Assembly (NCBI RefSeq): GCF_009741375.1
Contig: NZ_WOWP01000034.1
Location: 160,542-224,541, forward strand
Direction of reading: 5' to 3'
Origin: Flavobacterium rakeshii
GTDB lineage: Bacteria > Bacteroidota > Bacteroidia > Flavobacteriales > Flavobacteriaceae
Length of the DNA stretch: 64,000 nucleotides
The notes below the pieces were generated by a model. It ran no database searches. It had not been told where the DNA came from and saw only the letters and a program-made list of their open reading frames with translations. Position 1 is the stretch's first letter; each line of letters begins with the position of its first letter. Below, piece after piece: positions 25,576-34,228 of the stretch. Made by a program: the position numbers and the translations under genes.

Positions 25576-26642
25576 ACAATACGTTTTTCAATATACTTAG
25601 AGTTCATTATGCGTACTATACCCATGTAGTCCATAGTGAACTCTACTAAATCTCCTACTTTATACCCTTTAGGGTTATCTCCTAAATCAAGCACTACCAT
25701 ATCAGATGTTGCACCGGCATATTTAATATCGGTATCAGTAGTATCAAGGTGCTTCATATCTATATCCAGAAGCCCTATATCAATAATAGCACGTATTGAG
25801 GTCTTACCCTGATTATTTTCGTCAAAATCAAAAGTATCTCCTTCAAGGTTGGTCCCCATTTCTCCACTTGGAATCATCGGTTTTTCATACAGCTCAATAA
25901 CTTCGGCATAAAGCTTAAAGATATCATTCTCCATATTATCAAGCTTCTCGCCGTTGTACACATCTGTACCCATAAATAAGGTTTCCCCTACCCTAAAGTG
26001 ATTTATACCTACCGGGATAAGCCCCTGCTTAACCAATGGTATTGTAACCGAAGATCCTCCCGAAATAAACGGAATGTTCACATTAAACTTAATATCTACC
26101 AATTGCTTGTAAAGACTTAACTGAATAAGTTTATCATTATTAGGAAGAACCCCATACAGGCAGGACAGGTTTGTACCAAGCCCTATGATCTCAATATTTT
26201 TCATTTGGAAAACCTGCGAATAGAAATCTACAAAATCTTCTCGCATTACTCCCTCACGCAGCTCTCCCAAATCAATCATTATAATAATTTTATGGGTAAC
26301 GCCTTGCTTTTGAGCTTCTTTAGAGAGCATTTCAATAGTCCTAAAATCAGTATTCATACTGATATCGGCATACTTTATTACATCTTTAATCGCTCCTTTT
26401 GCAGGAGGCTTGATGTAAATAGTCTCTACATTCTTATCAATCGCCTTGATTGTTTTAAGATTGCTTATCCTGGAATCAGAATACTGACTGATTCCCATTT
26501 TAAGCAGTTCGGTAAGATAGTCTTTGTTACCACATAGTATTTTTGTAACAACAGACCAGTATATGTTGTTTTCTTTAAAAAACGAGTTTAAGTAGTTAAA
26601 GTTCTTTTTTAATTTTTTTGTATCGAGTGTTATAAAAGCCAT
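25572..26642 (-). CDS. PLP-dependent amino-acid racemase (alanine/ornithine racemase family, fold III)
   Basis: 356 aa. The N-terminal TIM barrel binds PLP through K34 in SVVTKILCGNK, the usual position of the Schiff-base lysine. Further family signs are MIDLGELREG, ISGGSSVTIP and the C-terminal beta domain with GATSDMVVLDLGD. It most resembles the YhfX/ornithine racemase branch rather than true Alr. The amino acid converted is unknown. It overlaps the GNAT gene by one base (TAATG), so both are translated together, possibly as a D-amino-acid pathway. Confidence 0.8.
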   Translation of the reverse strand: MAFITLDTKKLKKNFNYLNSFFKENNIYWSVVTKILCGNKDYLTELLKMGISQYSDSRISNLKTIKAIDKNVETIYIKPPAKGAIKDVIKYADISMNTDFRTIEMLSKEAQKQGVTHKIIIMIDLGELREGVMREDFVDFYSQVFQMKNIEIIGLGTNLSCLYGVLPNNDKLIQLSLYKQLVDIKFNVNIPFISGGSSVTIPLVKQGLIPVGINHFRVGETLFMGTDVYNGEKLDNMENDIFKLYAEVIELYEKPMIPSGEMGTNLEGDTFDFDENNQGKTSIRAIIDIGLLDIDMKHLDTTDTDIKYAGATSDMVVLDLGDNPKGYKVGDLVEFTMDYMGIVRIMNSKYIEKRIV

Positions 26643-27106
26643 TAGATTGTTTTTTTGTACCTCATTTCAAGATACTTATTTGTAAATCCAAGATTCTCAT
26701 AAAGTCTTTTCGCAGGATTATCGGGTTCAACATGCAGTGCTACATCCCCTTTACTGGATTCAAGAGCCTCCTGCATTAGTTTCTTACCAATACCTTTACC
26801 TCTCTGGTTTGGATCTGTTGCGATGTATACCAAAATATTTTCGGGTATATAACCGCCCATTCCTGTTTCATTAATCACCACAGCACCTACTACAGCGTTG
26901 TTTTCTTCAAGCCTGGCTGTAAGCACAAGTCCACCTGTGGTTTTATCCTTCTCATTATTCTTATTTAAAGCATAATTAACTGCTTTATTAATATCATCCT
27001 CAGGGTCTCCATACTGTTCTAGGCTTTTGTACAAAAAGTTAACAACTTCTTTCTGCAATTCATTATTCATAGATTCATTTGGATGATATTTTTGAATTTT
27101 TATCAT
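26642..27106 (-). CDS. GNAT N-acetyltransferase
   Basis: 154 aa. The acetyl-CoA loop reads IATDPNQRGKGIGKKLMQEA, with the conserved QRGKGIG (R/Q-x-x-G-x-G). Strand four GAVVINETGMGGYI and the C-terminal YENLGFTNKYLEMRYKK complete a single GNAT domain. The gene is first in a two-gene unit with the racemase. A linked role, for example acetylating a D-amino acid, is only a suggestion from the coupling. Confidence 0.88.
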   Translation of the reverse strand: MIKIQKYHPNESMNNELQKEVVNFLYKSLEQYGDPEDDINKAVNYALNKNNEKDKTTGGLVLTARLEENNAVVGAVVINETGMGGYIPENILVYIATDPNQRGKGIGKKLMQEALESSKGDVALHVEPDNPAKRLYENLGFTNKYLEMRYKKTI

Positions 27107-27237
27107 TCTTTTTTGTTTAAAATTAGAAAAAACGCAAGATAACCCTTTAAAAACCCAATTAAAAACTATTCCTGTTAAAATATGTTAATGTTGGTTTTTA
27201 TAGTATAGAAATTATCTGCCAAAATTCAACGATTTTG

Positions 27238-27245
27238 TATTTTTG
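27238..27245 (+). promoter_or_regulatory. Minus-7 element touching the nhaA start
   Basis: TATTTTTG ends 4 nt before the ATG at 27250, so RNA would start at or next to the initiation codon, implying a leaderless message. No -33 TTG was found at normal spacing. Confidence 0.4.
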
Positions 27246-27249
27246 CAAT

Positions 27250-28449
27250 ATGGCAAAACTCATTAACCTAAAGACATTTAAAGAATTTTTTAATTCTTCA
27301 TCAGGAGGAGGTATTATCCTCCTTATTTGTGTAGTAGTATCACTGGCAATCGCAAACAGTCCATTAGCATGGGGCTTTGAAAAATTCCTGCACGCAGTAG
27401 TAGGGTTTAAAACCGAAAGTATAGATTTAGAGTTCTCGGTTATCCATTGGATAAACGACGGACTTATGGCTATATTCTTCCTTTTGGTAGGACTTGAAAT
27501 CAAAAGGGAAATTATAGAAGGAGAACTTTCTTCTATTCGCCATGCCTCGTTACCTGTTCTGGCTGCCATTGGCGGTGTAGTTGTACCAGCAACCATATAT
27601 TCTTTATTTAACGGAGGTACTCCTGCCGTACACGGATGGGGTATCCCTATGGCTACCGATATTGCTTTTGCTTTAGGTATTGTTTCGTTACTTGGAGACA
27701 AAGTACCAAGCGGACTAAAAGTTTTCCTTGCTGCACTGGCTATTGTAGACGACCTTATGGCTATCCTGGTTATTGCTATTTTCTATACCTCTAACCTACA
27801 TTTAGACTACCTTATATATGCTGCCGGTGTTTATGCTATTATGATAGGCTTTAACCGCATGCGACTAAACAATATATTTTTCTATATAATACCGGGTATG
27901 GTAATGTGGTATTTAATACACCATTCGGGCATCCATGCCACTATTGCAGGTGTTCTTACAGCGTTAACTCTACCTACTACTCCCGATGATAAGGAATCTC
28001 CACTTGAAAAACTGGAGCATGCACTAACTAAACCGGTAAACTTTTTAATCATGCCTATATTTGCCATCGCTAATACCAACATTACTTTTGTTGACGGAAT
28101 GGTAGAGGGACTTACAGGGAATGTAGGTCTTGGTATTGTATTAGGACTGTTTTTAGGTAAGCCAATAGGTATTTTCCTTATGTCATTCCTATCGGTTAAG
28201 GCTAAGATTGCCGAACTCCCTGAAAAAACAACATGGACACATGTACTGGGACTTGGAATGCTGGGAGGTATTGGCTTCACCATGTCTATATTCATTGCCC
28301 TACTATCGTTTAAAGACAGTATACCATTACAAACCGAAGCTAAGTTTGCCGTACTGGTAGCATCTGTATGCTCTGGTATAATTGGATTTACATTACTTAA
28401 CTTCTACAGTAAAAAGAAAAAGAAAGAGGCTATTCCTCAACAGGCATAA
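27250..28449 (+). CDS. nhaA: Na+/H+ antiporter NhaA
   Basis: 399 aa from ATG 27250, which directly precedes the family start (KLINLKTFKEFFNSSSGGGI split); a TTG five codons upstream is less likely. The ion-binding pair DD is in ALAIVDDLMAILVIAIFY (equivalent to D163/D164 of E. coli), and GIPMATDIAFALGIV and GGIGFTMSIFIALLSF are other family blocks. It exchanges sodium for protons to control pH and salt. The gene ends at a strong terminator shared with the convergent DUF389 gene. Confidence 0.95.
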   Translation: MAKLINLKTFKEFFNSSSGGGIILLICVVVSLAIANSPLAWGFEKFLHAVVGFKTESIDLEFSVIHWINDGLMAIFFLLVGLEIKREIIEGELSSIRHASLPVLAAIGGVVVPATIYSLFNGGTPAVHGWGIPMATDIAFALGIVSLLGDKVPSGLKVFLAALAIVDDLMAILVIAIFYTSNLHLDYLIYAAGVYAIMIGFNRMRLNNIFFYIIPGMVMWYLIHHSGIHATIAGVLTALTLPTTPDDKESPLEKLEHALTKPVNFLIMPIFAIANTNITFVDGMVEGLTGNVGLGIVLGLFLGKPIGIFLMSFLSVKAKIAELPEKTTWTHVLGLGMLGGIGFTMSIFIALLSFKDSIPLQTEAKFAVLVASVCSGIIGFTLLNFYSKKKKKEAIPQQA

Positions 28450-28459
28450 ATAAAAAAAA

Positions 28460-28486
28460 GGAGAGTTTAAAACTCTCCTTTTTTAT
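28460..28486. terminator. Bidirectional intrinsic terminator
   Basis: GGAGAGTT pairs with AACTCTCC around a 3-nt loop, with A8 before and T6 after, between the convergent nhaA and DUF389 genes. Confidence 0.9.
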
Positions 28487-28497
28487 TTCTTTATTTT

Positions 28498-29811
28498 TTA
28501 TTTCTTCCTGAATATCTCAACATTCTTAACCGATAATCGTTCGTTTAACCAGTTTCTGAGTTTTACTTTCTCCTCATCACTCAAATCTTCTTCAGGTGTT
28601 TCATACAATACAGCTGTAATCCCTACAACACTGTCTTTTGCAGTAGCCATATCATGATGCGAAACCGAGAACGACTTAATATTAGGAAACAGCGATTTAG
28701 CCTCTCTTAAAAATCTTTTGTTATCAAAGGTATTGGCCGCGAGTTGTTTCTCTAACTGAACAATTTTTAAATCCTTTTGGCTCACCTCATTCTCATTACT
28801 CTTAATCTGTTTAAGAATATCTCCTTTAATATCATTAAACCTATCGGTACTGTCCTGCCTTATAATAAGTTGTGTACCTTTTATATATTTATTATTATCT
28901 ATTCTCTCCTGTAAGCCAGTTATTTCTTTCTTTTCAAATCTTTTATCTAAAAATGCTAATTCCAGTTTTTTTGGTGTCGTGCTAAATCGGGTTTTTTTAT
29001 ACACAACAGTATACCCTCTATCGGTAAATTCGTTTTCAATAAAATTATCGATACTCTTTTTAAACTGCTGCTCCATATATAAAGAGTAAGCCAGATAACT
29101 TGCCGGAAGAAGCATCACAAAAGTTAGTACAGATATAATCACCTTTACCCTTTTTTGCTGTTTTTCGTCAACCTGTTTCTTAGGCTGATACTTTAGGTAT
29201 TTGATAATGGAAAAAGTAGCAATACCAATAAACACACAGTTAATACAATACAAATAGAAAGCCCCCAGAAAAAATGACCATTGAAAGGTAGCTATACCAT
29301 AGCCCGCCGTACACAATGGCGGCATTAACGCTGTTGCAATTGCCACACCCGGTATCGGGTTACCTTTCTCTACCCTTGTTACCGCAATTACCCCTACCAA
29401 ACCACCAAAAAAGGCAATTATAATATCGTAAATGGTAGGCGCTGTTCTTGCTAAAAGTTCCGACTGTCCGTCTTTAAAAGGAGTTATTAAAAAATATATA
29501 GCCGAGAATACCAAACCTACAGCAGTAGCATTTAATAAATTTCGTAGTGATTTTTTTAAAAGCGTAAAATCATAAACCCCCAGTGCAAAACCGGCACCTA
29601 CTATAGGTCCCATTAGCGGAGATATTAACATCGCTCCGATTACCACAGCTGTAGAGTTTACATTTAATCCTACCGAAGCTATAATAATAGCACAGGCTAA
29701 AATCCAGAGATTTGCTCCCTTAAATTCGATATTCTTTTTAACGCTTTCAAGGATTTTATCCCTGTTATCTTCTCCCTCGTGGAGATTTAAAATAGCTGCT
29801 ATTCTTCTCAT
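28498..29811 (-). CDS. DUF389 family membrane protein
   Basis: 437 aa. The DUF389 (TIGR00341-like) block occupies about residues 35-190 with several helices and the conserved GAMLISPLMGPIVGAGFALG and GVAIATALMPPLCTAGYG motifs. A further soluble region (about 240-437) contains a coiled segment (EVSQKDLKIVQLEKQL), and a membrane helix is predicted near residue 225. The function is unknown; the domain is found widely in bacteria as an integral membrane protein. It is a single gene. Confidence 0.85.
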   Translation of the reverse strand: MRRIAAILNLHEGEDNRDKILESVKKNIEFKGANLWILACAIIIASVGLNVNSTAVVIGAMLISPLMGPIVGAGFALGVYDFTLLKKSLRNLLNATAVGLVFSAIYFLITPFKDGQSELLARTAPTIYDIIIAFFGGLVGVIAVTRVEKGNPIPGVAIATALMPPLCTAGYGIATFQWSFFLGAFYLYCINCVFIGIATFSIIKYLKYQPKKQVDEKQQKRVKVIISVLTFVMLLPASYLAYSLYMEQQFKKSIDNFIENEFTDRGYTVVYKKTRFSTTPKKLELAFLDKRFEKKEITGLQERIDNNKYIKGTQLIIRQDSTDRFNDIKGDILKQIKSNENEVSQKDLKIVQLEKQLAANTFDNKRFLREAKSLFPNIKSFSVSHHDMATAKDSVVGITAVLYETPEEDLSDEEKVKLRNWLNERLSVKNVEIFRKK

Positions 29812-29915
29812 TAATTATAGTTCATTTTTGCTAAAAGTAAAATAACCATTACTTATAGCATAGATAAATAATGGTTATTGCAATTTATTACTTTTATAGA
29901 ACAAAAGCAGGCTAT

Positions 29916-31058
29916 TTATGAAAAAAGGAGTCCTTTCGCCTTTTGCTTTATAGTTTTCATTATATCTACCGGATAGGATCTTTTACCCATAAAAACATCA
30001 GCCATTGACTCAAAGTAATGATATCCGTACTTTTTCATGAACAGGTTCCTTATAGTAGGCTGACTATATAAAAACTTAGCAAGAAGTAAACCTGTTTTCA
30101 GTTCGGGCACAAGTTTTTCATCAAGCTTCTCGTTATATATAGTACCTGCCAGTTCAACATCCATGTTACTTTCTATAATAGCATCGGCAGCCAGTAAACC
30201 ACTGTATATAGAATTAGAAATCCCCTCGGCAGTAATAGGGTCTGCAAAACCTGCTGCATCTCCTACAAGGAAAACATTGTTCTTTACAAACCCATCTGTT
30301 CTTGGTGCTATAGGCACCTGAAAACCATGTTGCTGCTCACTGATTATAGTTTTTATACCTAAAGTTTCCAAATACTCCAGATAATACTTTTTAAGATTAA
30401 TCTTACCTCTTTTTACTGCAGCCACACCTATAGATAAATGGTTCTTTTTAGGAAAATTCCAGGCATACCCACCTGGTATAGCATCAATATCAAACCGTAC
30501 CGTTTTTGACAGCCTTTCAAAATCCTCTTCAGGAACTTCAATCTCATATTCAAGTGCCGGAACCAAATAACGTGTATCCTTATCCCATCCCGCCATTTTT
30601 GCTGTAGGACTAAGTGCACCATCGGCAGCAATAACAAATCGGGCAGTAATTTCTCCTCCTGTTGTAGAGAGTATGACTTTACCATCTTCATTTCGCAATC
30701 CGGTAAGTTTGCAATCATCTATTATTACCCCACCCTTTTCTTTTACTTTTTTCACTATTAGTTCATCAAAAGTATCACGCATTACCATACTTATAATAGG
30801 CTCTTCCCTACGTGTTATAAAATGATATCCCTCTCCAACTAAGGTATCAACCTGAAAAAATTCTCTTTCAATTACTTCACTAATATCAAAAGGTAATATT
30901 GTGCGTCCCCTATATACCAGTCCGCCACCGCAGGTTTTATATCGTGGTAATTTTTCCTTTTCAATAATAGCTACCGACAATCCACTTTCTGCAAGCTTAA
31001 ATGCTGCTCCACCCCCTGAAGGCCCACTACCTATTACTACAACATCAAAATATTTCAT
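29916..31058 (-). CDS. FAD-dependent geranylgeranyl-reductase-family oxidoreductase
   Basis: 380 aa. The N-terminal dinucleotide fold is GSGPSGGGAAFKLAESG with the downstream acidic/basic IIEKEKLPRYKTCGGGLV, which is the signature of the geranylgeranyl reductase family (TIGR02032). The second FAD motif is VFLVGDAAGFADPITAEGI. Family members reduce isoprenoid double bonds or hydroxylate aromatics, so roles in menaquinone/lipid metabolism are possible but unproven here. A promoter (31098-31127) sits about 35 nt before the start. Confidence 0.85.
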   Translation of the reverse strand: MKYFDVVVIGSGPSGGGAAFKLAESGLSVAIIEKEKLPRYKTCGGGLVYRGRTILPFDISEVIEREFFQVDTLVGEGYHFITRREEPIISMVMRDTFDELIVKKVKEKGGVIIDDCKLTGLRNEDGKVILSTTGGEITARFVIAADGALSPTAKMAGWDKDTRYLVPALEYEIEVPEEDFERLSKTVRFDIDAIPGGYAWNFPKKNHLSIGVAAVKRGKINLKKYYLEYLETLGIKTIISEQQHGFQVPIAPRTDGFVKNNVFLVGDAAGFADPITAEGISNSIYSGLLAADAIIESNMDVELAGTIYNEKLDEKLVPELKTGLLLAKFLYSQPTIRNLFMKKYGYHYFESMADVFMGKRSYPVDIMKTIKQKAKGLLFS

Positions 31059-31097
31059 CTATAAGAAGTTTATGTAAGTTTAATCTTAATTTTAGCG

Positions 31098-31127
31098 CAA
31101 AAATAATTACTTTTATTTTTTTCCAAA
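31098..31127 (-). promoter_or_regulatory. Promoter for the geranylgeranyl-reductase-like gene
   Basis: Minus strand TTTG (31127-31124), 18 nt, TATTTTTG (31105-31098), matching the Bacteroidota consensus. The transcript would begin near 31092. Confidence 0.7.
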
Positions 31128-31267
31128 AATACCGACTATATTATAGAATAATGACATTATTTTAAAGAGTTATTTAGCTTTTTAAAAAAATATTTGAAAT
31201 TTAAATATTAATTTTTTCTTAAAAAAAAATGTTTTACTATATTAGCCGTTGCTAACCAGTAAGTTAT

Positions 31268-31696
31268 ATGAACACCCCACTTGAAATAGTAGCAGGAGCT
31301 CTGCTCCTAATGATTTTCCTTATATACATCATAAATAAAATACCGATGTATAGAGAGGAAAGGCTTGAACTGCTCAATAAATACAGGAAAACCCAAAACA
31401 CTTTTCTTAAAGTACAGGATTCCTTAAGCGATTACATACTTACGCATGACGCTATTGAAGAGCCAATACTTCCCGGCATTAGCTGTGGTGAGTACCTGCA
31501 CCAAATGAAAAAAGAATATTCCCAAAATCTTTCAAAACCCTTATTACTTAAAATAAGAAGATGCAACAACAGGAGAGTGATAAACAAAATCAACTCCATG
31601 CTAAACGAACAGAGTAATAAGATTAAAAGAACTAACGATTTAATAAGTGAGTTGCAAAAAAAAAGCCCTGATAACTCAGAGCTTTGTGTGGTGTAA
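31268..31696 (+). CDS. Unknown membrane-anchored coiled-coil protein
   Basis: 142 aa. One membrane helix near the N-terminus (LEIVAGALLLMIFLIYII, about 4-21) is followed by a charged helical region (YREERLELLNKYRKTQNTFLKVQDSL split) and a second helical stretch (NKINSMLNEQSNKIKRTNDLISELQ). No family is recognised. The 209 bp before it holds the divergent promoter of the flavoprotein gene and AT-rich DNA with no other feature. It is convergent with the lysozyme-like gene. Confidence 0.65.
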   Translation: MNTPLEIVAGALLLMIFLIYIINKIPMYREERLELLNKYRKTQNTFLKVQDSLSDYILTHDAIEEPILPGISCGEYLHQMKKEYSQNLSKPLLLKIRRCNNRRVINKINSMLNEQSNKIKRTNDLISELQKKSPDNSELCVV

Positions 31697-31705
31697 TTTT
31701 ACTTT

Positions 31706-32356
31706 TTAATCCAGTTTTACTTTAGGACTTGGATTTGCAATAATGTTTGAGGTATCATAACCTCCAAACTTTTTCATGTAGCTTCTTAACGAAGTTCCAA
31801 AACCATCTTTAAAACCTTGTGTACCGTTACTTCTAAGGTATTTTTTAACCGATCCTGCCCCTCCTAAGTGAGCTGCGGCAAGTAATCCTGATTCGGTAAT
31901 TTTAACCCCGTTGATTACTTTTCCTTCGTAACGTTTAATCTCTTTTCTCAACTCCCATTTATTTTTAGAAAGCAATGCTTTAAAAGCTCGTTCCTGTAGT
32001 TGGGGGCTGTTCAAGAACTTTTTAGCGTCTTTTATTCCTACAGCTCTAAGGGCACTTTTACCAAACTGGTATTTTCCCATATAGCCGTAAGGATTTACTA
32101 ATTTATAAAGCCCTTGCGACTCTTTAATGGCTATCGCCTGTTTAAAGCCAATGTACGACTTCCCTGTGAACGGAAAGTTATAACTTATTTTGGCCGTCTC
32201 ATCAACCGTTGGCACGGTATAGTTAGTAATTTCATCTTCGGCAAGGTGAAAACCTTCTATTCTGCCAAATTGTTTTGCATCGTTAGTTTTGAATCCAGAA
32301 CTTACTACTGCAATAAAAAGGGATAACCCTAAAAAATAACTCCATTTTTTTATCAT
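31706..32356 (-). CDS. Secreted lysozyme-like / lytic-transglycosylase-like protein
   Basis: 216 aa from ATG 32356 (a longer frame opens at 32383). A signal peptide spans about the first 20 residues. The middle (about 75-125) has IKESQGLYKLVNPYGYMGKYQFG, here cut: a catalytic-type glutamate in AIAIKESQG and the NPYGYMGKYQFG loop, as in transglycosylase/lysozyme-fold proteins of Bacteroidota. The rest is basic (KKYLRSNG, SYMKKFGG), which suits binding peptidoglycan. The catalytic role is inferred. A possible promoter lies at 32404-32437. Confidence 0.7.
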   Translation of the reverse strand: MIKKWSYFLGLSLFIAVVSSGFKTNDAKQFGRIEGFHLAEDEITNYTVPTVDETAKISYNFPFTGKSYIGFKQAIAIKESQGLYKLVNPYGYMGKYQFGKSALRAVGIKDAKKFLNSPQLQERAFKALLSKNKWELRKEIKRYEGKVINGVKITESGLLAAAHLGGAGSVKKYLRSNGTQGFKDGFGTSLRSYMKKFGGYDTSNIIANPSPKVKLD

Positions 32357-32403
32357 AAATGTTGATTTCTCACAGCCTGTCACCCCGTGAAATTTCTCGC
32401 CGG

Positions 32404-32437
32404 CAAAGATAACAAAAATTATTAGATTGATTTACAA
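32404..32437 (-). promoter_or_regulatory. Possible promoter for the lysozyme-like gene
   Basis: Minus strand TTG (32437-32435), 23 nt, TATCTTTG (32411-32404). The spacing is longer than optimal. The leader would be about 45 nt. The rest of the 290-bp gap (32438-32586) contains no recognised feature. Confidence 0.45.
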
Positions 32438-32586
32438 TAATTTAACTCTTCGCTTTAAATTTAACACTAGATTAGCAGGTTTGATTAAGACAGAATTTTC
32501 TGTAACACCTGCAAACACTGGTGTTGCGGAAAAACCACACCAAACTGCTCTTAAGAGAATATTTTTTTGATTTTTTAATAATAATT

Positions 32587-32618
32587 AACCCCGAAAACGT
32601 TTTATTGCTTTCGGGGTT
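32587..32618 (-). terminator. Intrinsic terminator of the dapF-GNAT-mltG operon
   Basis: AACCCCGAAA pairs with TTTCGGGGTT over 10 bp with a 12-nt loop, followed on the minus strand by a T-rich stretch. It lies about 30 bp past the mltG stop. Confidence 0.8.
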
Positions 32619-32646
32619 TTATGTTTTAAAATCGGTAAATGTATCG

Positions 32647-33684
32647 TTATTTAATACCCATTTTGTTTACCCATGCTACATATTTTTGTCGGTTTTTAGC
32701 ATGTTGAGCCCCTGTAACGGCAAACTCATGATAACCAAAATTAGTTACGCTGGCGCAAAAATAAATGTAATTATGCTGCTCTGGGTTAAGTACCGCATCT
32801 ATGGCAGATATATCGGGCATAGCAATAGGTCCCGGTGGTATACCGGCATACATATAGGTATTGTATGGTGAGTCGGTTTCAAGATGTTTAAAATATACAC
32901 GCTTAATAACCTGCTCATAATCGCCTGATTCCCTTTTCACAGCATAGATAACCGTAGGATCAGCCTCAAGTTTCATTCCTTTTTTCAGTCTGTTAAGGTA
33001 AACTCCCGCCACTCTTGGTCTTTCATCTGCCTTTACAGTTTCCTTGTGTACTATGGAAGCCAGCGCCGAAACTTCCAGCGGTGTAAGCCCTAAAGCTTCT
33101 GCTTTTGCAAGCCTGTCCTTATTCCAAAACTTCCTGTATTCTTTTGCCATTCTTTCGCGAAACTTATCTGGACTAACATCCCAAAAGAATTCATAAGTAT
33201 TAGGAATAAACATACTTAACGCATTGTCTTCATTAAAACCGTTATCTGCTAAAAACTGCTTGTCGGTAAAAGCAGTGTATAAAGAAAGACTGTCTGGCTC
33301 TATTTGTTGTGCTATTCTCCCTACTACATCGGGTAATGTTTCCTGGTTGTTAAACGATAGCTTTACAGGTACCGGCTGGCGCAATGAGTTTATTATCTCA
33401 TTACTGTTCATTCCTCTTCTAAAGAAAAACTTACCTGCCCTAACATTCCTTACATACGATTTCTTTTCGGCCACCATCCTAAAGCGCTCCATATCTTCAA
33501 TATAAGGCTTTACAAGCGCTTCGACTTCTTCGTAGGTAGAATTGGTTGGCACATATACCGCTACGCTGTTTTCGGAAAAAGCAGTATTAGGCGAAAAAAT
33601 ATCCTTGTAAATAGAATAGGCATATATACTGGCTGCAGTAACAGCCACCAGGGAGAATATCCCTATTATTTTTCTTAGTTTCAA
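32647..33684 (-). CDS. mltG: Endolytic murein transglycosylase MltG
   Basis: 345 aa. A single N-terminal membrane helix (about 8-25) anchors the YceG domain. Family blocks are LASIVHKETVKADERPRVAGV with the catalytic glutamate in HKET, and YNTYMYAGIPPGPIAMP followed by AIDAVLNPEQHNYIYF. MltG cuts nascent glycan strands and sets their length. It follows the GNAT gene by 13 bp and is the last gene of dapF - GNAT - mltG, so peptidoglycan precursor synthesis and glycan cleavage are co-expressed. Confidence 0.93.
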   Translation of the reverse strand: MKLRKIIGIFSLVAVTAASIYAYSIYKDIFSPNTAFSENSVAVYVPTNSTYEEVEALVKPYIEDMERFRMVAEKKSYVRNVRAGKFFFRRGMNSNEIINSLRQPVPVKLSFNNQETLPDVVGRIAQQIEPDSLSLYTAFTDKQFLADNGFNEDNALSMFIPNTYEFFWDVSPDKFRERMAKEYRKFWNKDRLAKAEALGLTPLEVSALASIVHKETVKADERPRVAGVYLNRLKKGMKLEADPTVIYAVKRESGDYEQVIKRVYFKHLETDSPYNTYMYAGIPPGPIAMPDISAIDAVLNPEQHNYIYFCASVTNFGYHEFAVTGAQHAKNRQKYVAWVNKMGIK

Positions 33685-33697
33685 TGTAAATAGCTTA

Positions 33698-34228
33698 TTA
33701 TTGTTTGTTTATTAACTGATACAGGGCTTCGTCTTTGTACTGGTTATTTATTTTATTCCAGTCTTTTTTAACCCCTATCTGTTTGAAGCCAAAATTAGTA
33801 AAAAGAGAAATACTTGCTGTATTATCTGTATCAATATTTGCATACAACTGGTGCAATTGCAATTTACTGAATGCATAGTTAATAAGTAAGCCTAATGCTT
33901 CCTTACCTACCCCTTTGTTTCGGTTTTCGGCATCGCGTATTATAATACCTATACCCGCCCTTTGGTTTACCGGATCAAAATCAAACAAATCGATAAGTCC
34001 TAAAGCCGTAAAGCCGTCTTTCTCACAAATGGCAAGCCTTAACTGTTTTGCCTCATAAATGTCCTGATGGGCGTTTTCAAGATACTGGCGTATTAAAAAA
34101 CGACTGTATGGGGTTTGGGTATTACTTACTTCCCAAATTTCTTCATTATTCTCAATACTGTATATAAACTCAAGATCCTCTGGTTCAAGAGCCCTTAAAA
34201 ATACCGTATCTCCCTGAAGTGTTACCAT
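33698..34228 (-). CDS. GNAT N-acetyltransferase (RimL/SpeG-like)
   Basis: 176 aa. The opening LQGDTVFLRALEPEDLEFIYSIEN is typical of the RimL/SpeG group; the acetyl-CoA loop is IIRDAENRNKGVGKEAL and the end region YANIDTDNTASISLFTNFGFKQIG is conserved. A spermidine acetyltransferase role is possible but not shown. It overlaps dapF by 7 bp and precedes mltG by 13 bp, placing it inside a cell-wall operon. Confidence 0.88.
   Translation of the reverse strand: MVTLQGDTVFLRALEPEDLEFIYSIENNEEIWEVSNTQTPYSRFLIRQYLENAHQDIYEAKQLRLAICEKDGFTALGLIDLFDFDPVNQRAGIGIIIRDAENRNKGVGKEALGLLINYAFSKLQLHQLYANIDTDNTASISLFTNFGFKQIGVKKDWNKINNQYKDEALYQLINKQ

Noticed and set aside
31650..31700. Terminator at the end of the coiled-coil protein gene
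   Set aside because: The hairpin there is imperfect and lies inside the coding end, with no run of T.
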